Assembly (NCBI RefSeq): GCF_000003815.2
Contig: NC_049984.1
Coordinates: 8,142,197-8,206,196 of the forward strand
Source of the DNA: Branchiostoma floridae
Lineage: Eukaryota > Chordata > Leptocardii > Amphioxiformes > Branchiostomatidae
Direction: 5' to 3'
DNA: 64,000 nucleotides
Shown: piece after piece, positions 62,480-64,000 of the stretch
Position numbering within the stretch: position 1 is the stretch's first letter
Layout of the letters: each line of letters opens with the position of its first letter
Translations under genes and position numbers: made by a program
Notes under the pieces: generated by a model
Database searches by the model: none
What the model was told of the DNA's origin: nothing
Seen by the model: only the letters and a program-made list of their open reading frames with translations

Positions 62480-62832
62480 ACAAAAAAGTGACTAAGGAAT
62501 AATTCTTGACAAAATAAAGCAGGGCTATAGCTAGCTTGAATTTTTTCGTCATCCCAATTCCTATTGATTAAAAATCTCATTTTTACTGTCATAATGTAAA
62601 ATGTCATTCTTCACTTTTCCAGCTGGTGTTTGGGCATGATTTCTTCAAATTTCTAAATCTCTAGTTTCTCTACAAACAATTTTTTTCCAATTTTGTTGAA
62701 TGACGGGTGTTGGACAGAGCCCTGCCACAAATGTTAGCTTCTACAAGGGTATGATGTCTATCATTCTTCTAGACGTAAAAGTTTGTCTATATAGCCTGTA
62801 AACCATTGCAAAAGTGACAGATAACATCATGG

Positions 62833-63616
62833 TTAGCTACTTCTTCCTCTGATGATGATATTTGAGCCAGCACTAAATTTCAGAGGAATGTAACCATCCT
62901 TGTTGGCCGTAACAACAACAAAATCTCCCTTACAGAATAATTCCACTGTTCTTAGTCCAAATGCTGCCTTAACCGCCTCCAGCTTCAGCAAGCCTCTATC
63001 TAGTAAAAAAGCCTTTACAATCTTCTCAGATAATTTGGAATCTTCATATGTTATATGTACAACTTCAGCATTTTCTAGACCAGGATATTCTGGATGTTCT
63101 TGGACATTACTTGTGTGTTGGGATATTCTGGAGTAGGCAACAAGGCTTTGCTTTATTCTTGTTATCTTCTCTATCTGTTGTCTCATCTCACCTTCTAATG
63201 ACTCCACACTATGTAAGGTGTCCATGAGACCAGGAAGAAGTTTTGAATCTGCATTTTGATGCTGTGAGTTTGTCACTCCTTCATTTCCTACTGAAGAGTG
63301 CTGTTTTGATTTTAAATTAGCAGCTAAATTGTGTGACAGCAAGTCTTCTGCTCCCCGGCATTCTGAGGTGTTTCTTCTTGCACCCAGCACCAACAGGTCT
63401 CTTCCAAGTGCTTGTTGTGGTATGTTGGTTACGTCTTGTAGCAGGGGACTCCGTGTGTTGTCTTGTGAGCTGCTTGTCTGCGCCTCTGTCCTGTGCTGTT
63501 CCTGACCACATGTGAACAGTGAAGGGAGAACCCCACCACTGGGCAGCCTCAGCTGAGACAATTCTACCTTCTCCTCTTTTGGCGATGTGTTCTGAATATC
63601 CTTAAGCTCAAAACAT
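62833..63616 (-). CDS. Last coding exon of an unidentified gene, 260 residues visible
   Basis: The exon starts at 63616 after a strong pyrimidine-rich acceptor (TTTTCTTTCCAATCCAG), supplying the third base of a split codon, and ends at TGA 62833. The open frame extends 11 codons further upstream only by reading through the intron. Residues 1-125 of the exon are polar and Ser/Gln/Asn-rich, probably disordered. About 137-160 is a charged heptad-like helix (VESLEGEMRQQIEKITRIK). About 184-255 looks folded, with alternating helix and strand (ITYEDSKLSEKIVKAFLLDR, then VELFCKGDFVVVTANKDGY). The length, codon bias and acceptor make it a real exon. I do not recognise the family; centrosomal or meiotic scaffold proteins have this texture but no diagnostic motif is present. 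Confidence 0.7.
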
Positions 63617-64000
63617 CTGGATTGGAAAGAAAAGTGAAAAACTATCAAGAATGGTGATCATTAAACCTCACATTTTTGTTGATTCAAAATCCTTGAACAT
63701 AACCAGAAAACCGACTTGGCTTTAGGTTTAACACACCAGTTCTGTACAGAAGTTGTATAAATAGGACTGTAAGGTCGAAACCACTCACACTGGGATGGAC
63801 CCCTAATCTTTTTTGATAAATGTGGTGAGATCTTTAGCATGGTCGAGGTGTGGCTGTCCACATACACTGGACCTGTGGCTTTATGTCCCATTATCCTAAC
63901 TAGAGGTACTCATTTTCACCTGAGCTGAGTATGGAAATATATTGTGGGTGCAAAGTGTGTTTCCCAGGGGCAGAACTTTGGGACTTGCTAGGGATTCAAT
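63617..64000 (-). other. Intron of the unidentified gene, mostly SINE
   Basis: No further exon before the right edge. Most of it is SINE copy D. Confidence 0.5.
63718..64000 (-). repeat. tRNA-derived SINE, copy D (cut by window edge)
   Basis: On the minus strand the order is ATTGAATCCC (B-box end, at 64000-63991), AGGTGAAAATGAGTACCTCT, CTAAAGATCTCACCA, TTATCAAAAAAGATTAGGGG, CCAGTGTGAGTGG, and CTGGTGTGTTAAACCTAAAG. These are the same blocks and order as copy A. The tRNA-like head lies beyond the window. Confidence 0.75.

Larger units (their letters stand above)
58222..62832. other. FA2H 3' flank and intergenic DNA
   Basis: Convergent interval between FA2H and the unidentified minus-strand gene. 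No clear AATAAA follows the FA2H stop closely. The interval is largely AT-rich, with a TA-rich tract near 58861-58880 and the TIR transposon at 59471-61235. No coding exon recognised. Confidence 0.55.

Noticed and set aside
1-64000. CRISPR arrays, operons, rRNA or classical tRNA genes
   Set aside because: None seen; the window is eukaryotic nuclear DNA and tRNA-like boxes belong to SINEs.

Overview
The window reads as a gene-sparse stretch of an animal nuclear genome, most likely a cephalochordate (amphioxus, Branchiostoma). This is inferred from deuterostome gene content, many short exons with canonical GT-AG introns, long AT-rich non-coding stretches full of palindromic MITE-like elements, and a tRNA-derived SINE family. 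No prokaryotic-style operons or ribosome binding sites are seen. Most open reading frames are chance; the real genes were found by joining exons at splice sites with matching codon phase and comparing the product with remembered protein families.

Layout. (1) 1-6074, minus strand: first two coding exons of a rhophilin (Rho-GTP effector, HR1 domain); the rest lies off the left edge. (2) 6.3-16.5 kb: no gene, but several hairpin elements, one clean MITE with a TTA duplication, and a SINE. (3) 16909-22676, plus: a complete five-exon Scratch gene (SNAG domain plus five C2H2 fingers; neural repressor). (4) 23.6-37.6 kb: no gene; tandem and dispersed repeats, palindromes, a 401-bp TIR element, a second SINE, and two perfect RFX X-box matches. 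(5) 37705-42199, plus: a complete twelve-exon PDI-like protein of 415 residues with signal peptide, two thioredoxin domains whose active sites are SSVC and CYKC, an ERp29-type C-terminal domain and a KHEL tail. (6) 43906-49045, minus: a complete eight-exon TEPP/SPMIP8 (sperm microtubule inner protein) orthologue, convergent with the PDI gene. (7) 51.8-58.2 kb, plus: fatty acid 2-hydroxylase (FA2H), six coding exons, the third cut by a 100-N assembly gap. (8) 59471-61235: a 1.77-kb terminal-inverted-repeat transposon without a coding region. (9) 62833-63616, minus: last coding exon of an unidentified gene that continues past the right edge.

The genes do not form a pathway. Rhophilin next to Scratch recalls human RHPN1 and SCRT1, both at 8q24.3, and TEPP with FA2H recalls their shared placement on human 16q, so the order may preserve ancient chordate linkage. 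The most unusual gene is the PDI-like one, because its domain order resembles plant and protist PDI-D proteins more than animal ERp29 and both redox sites are altered.
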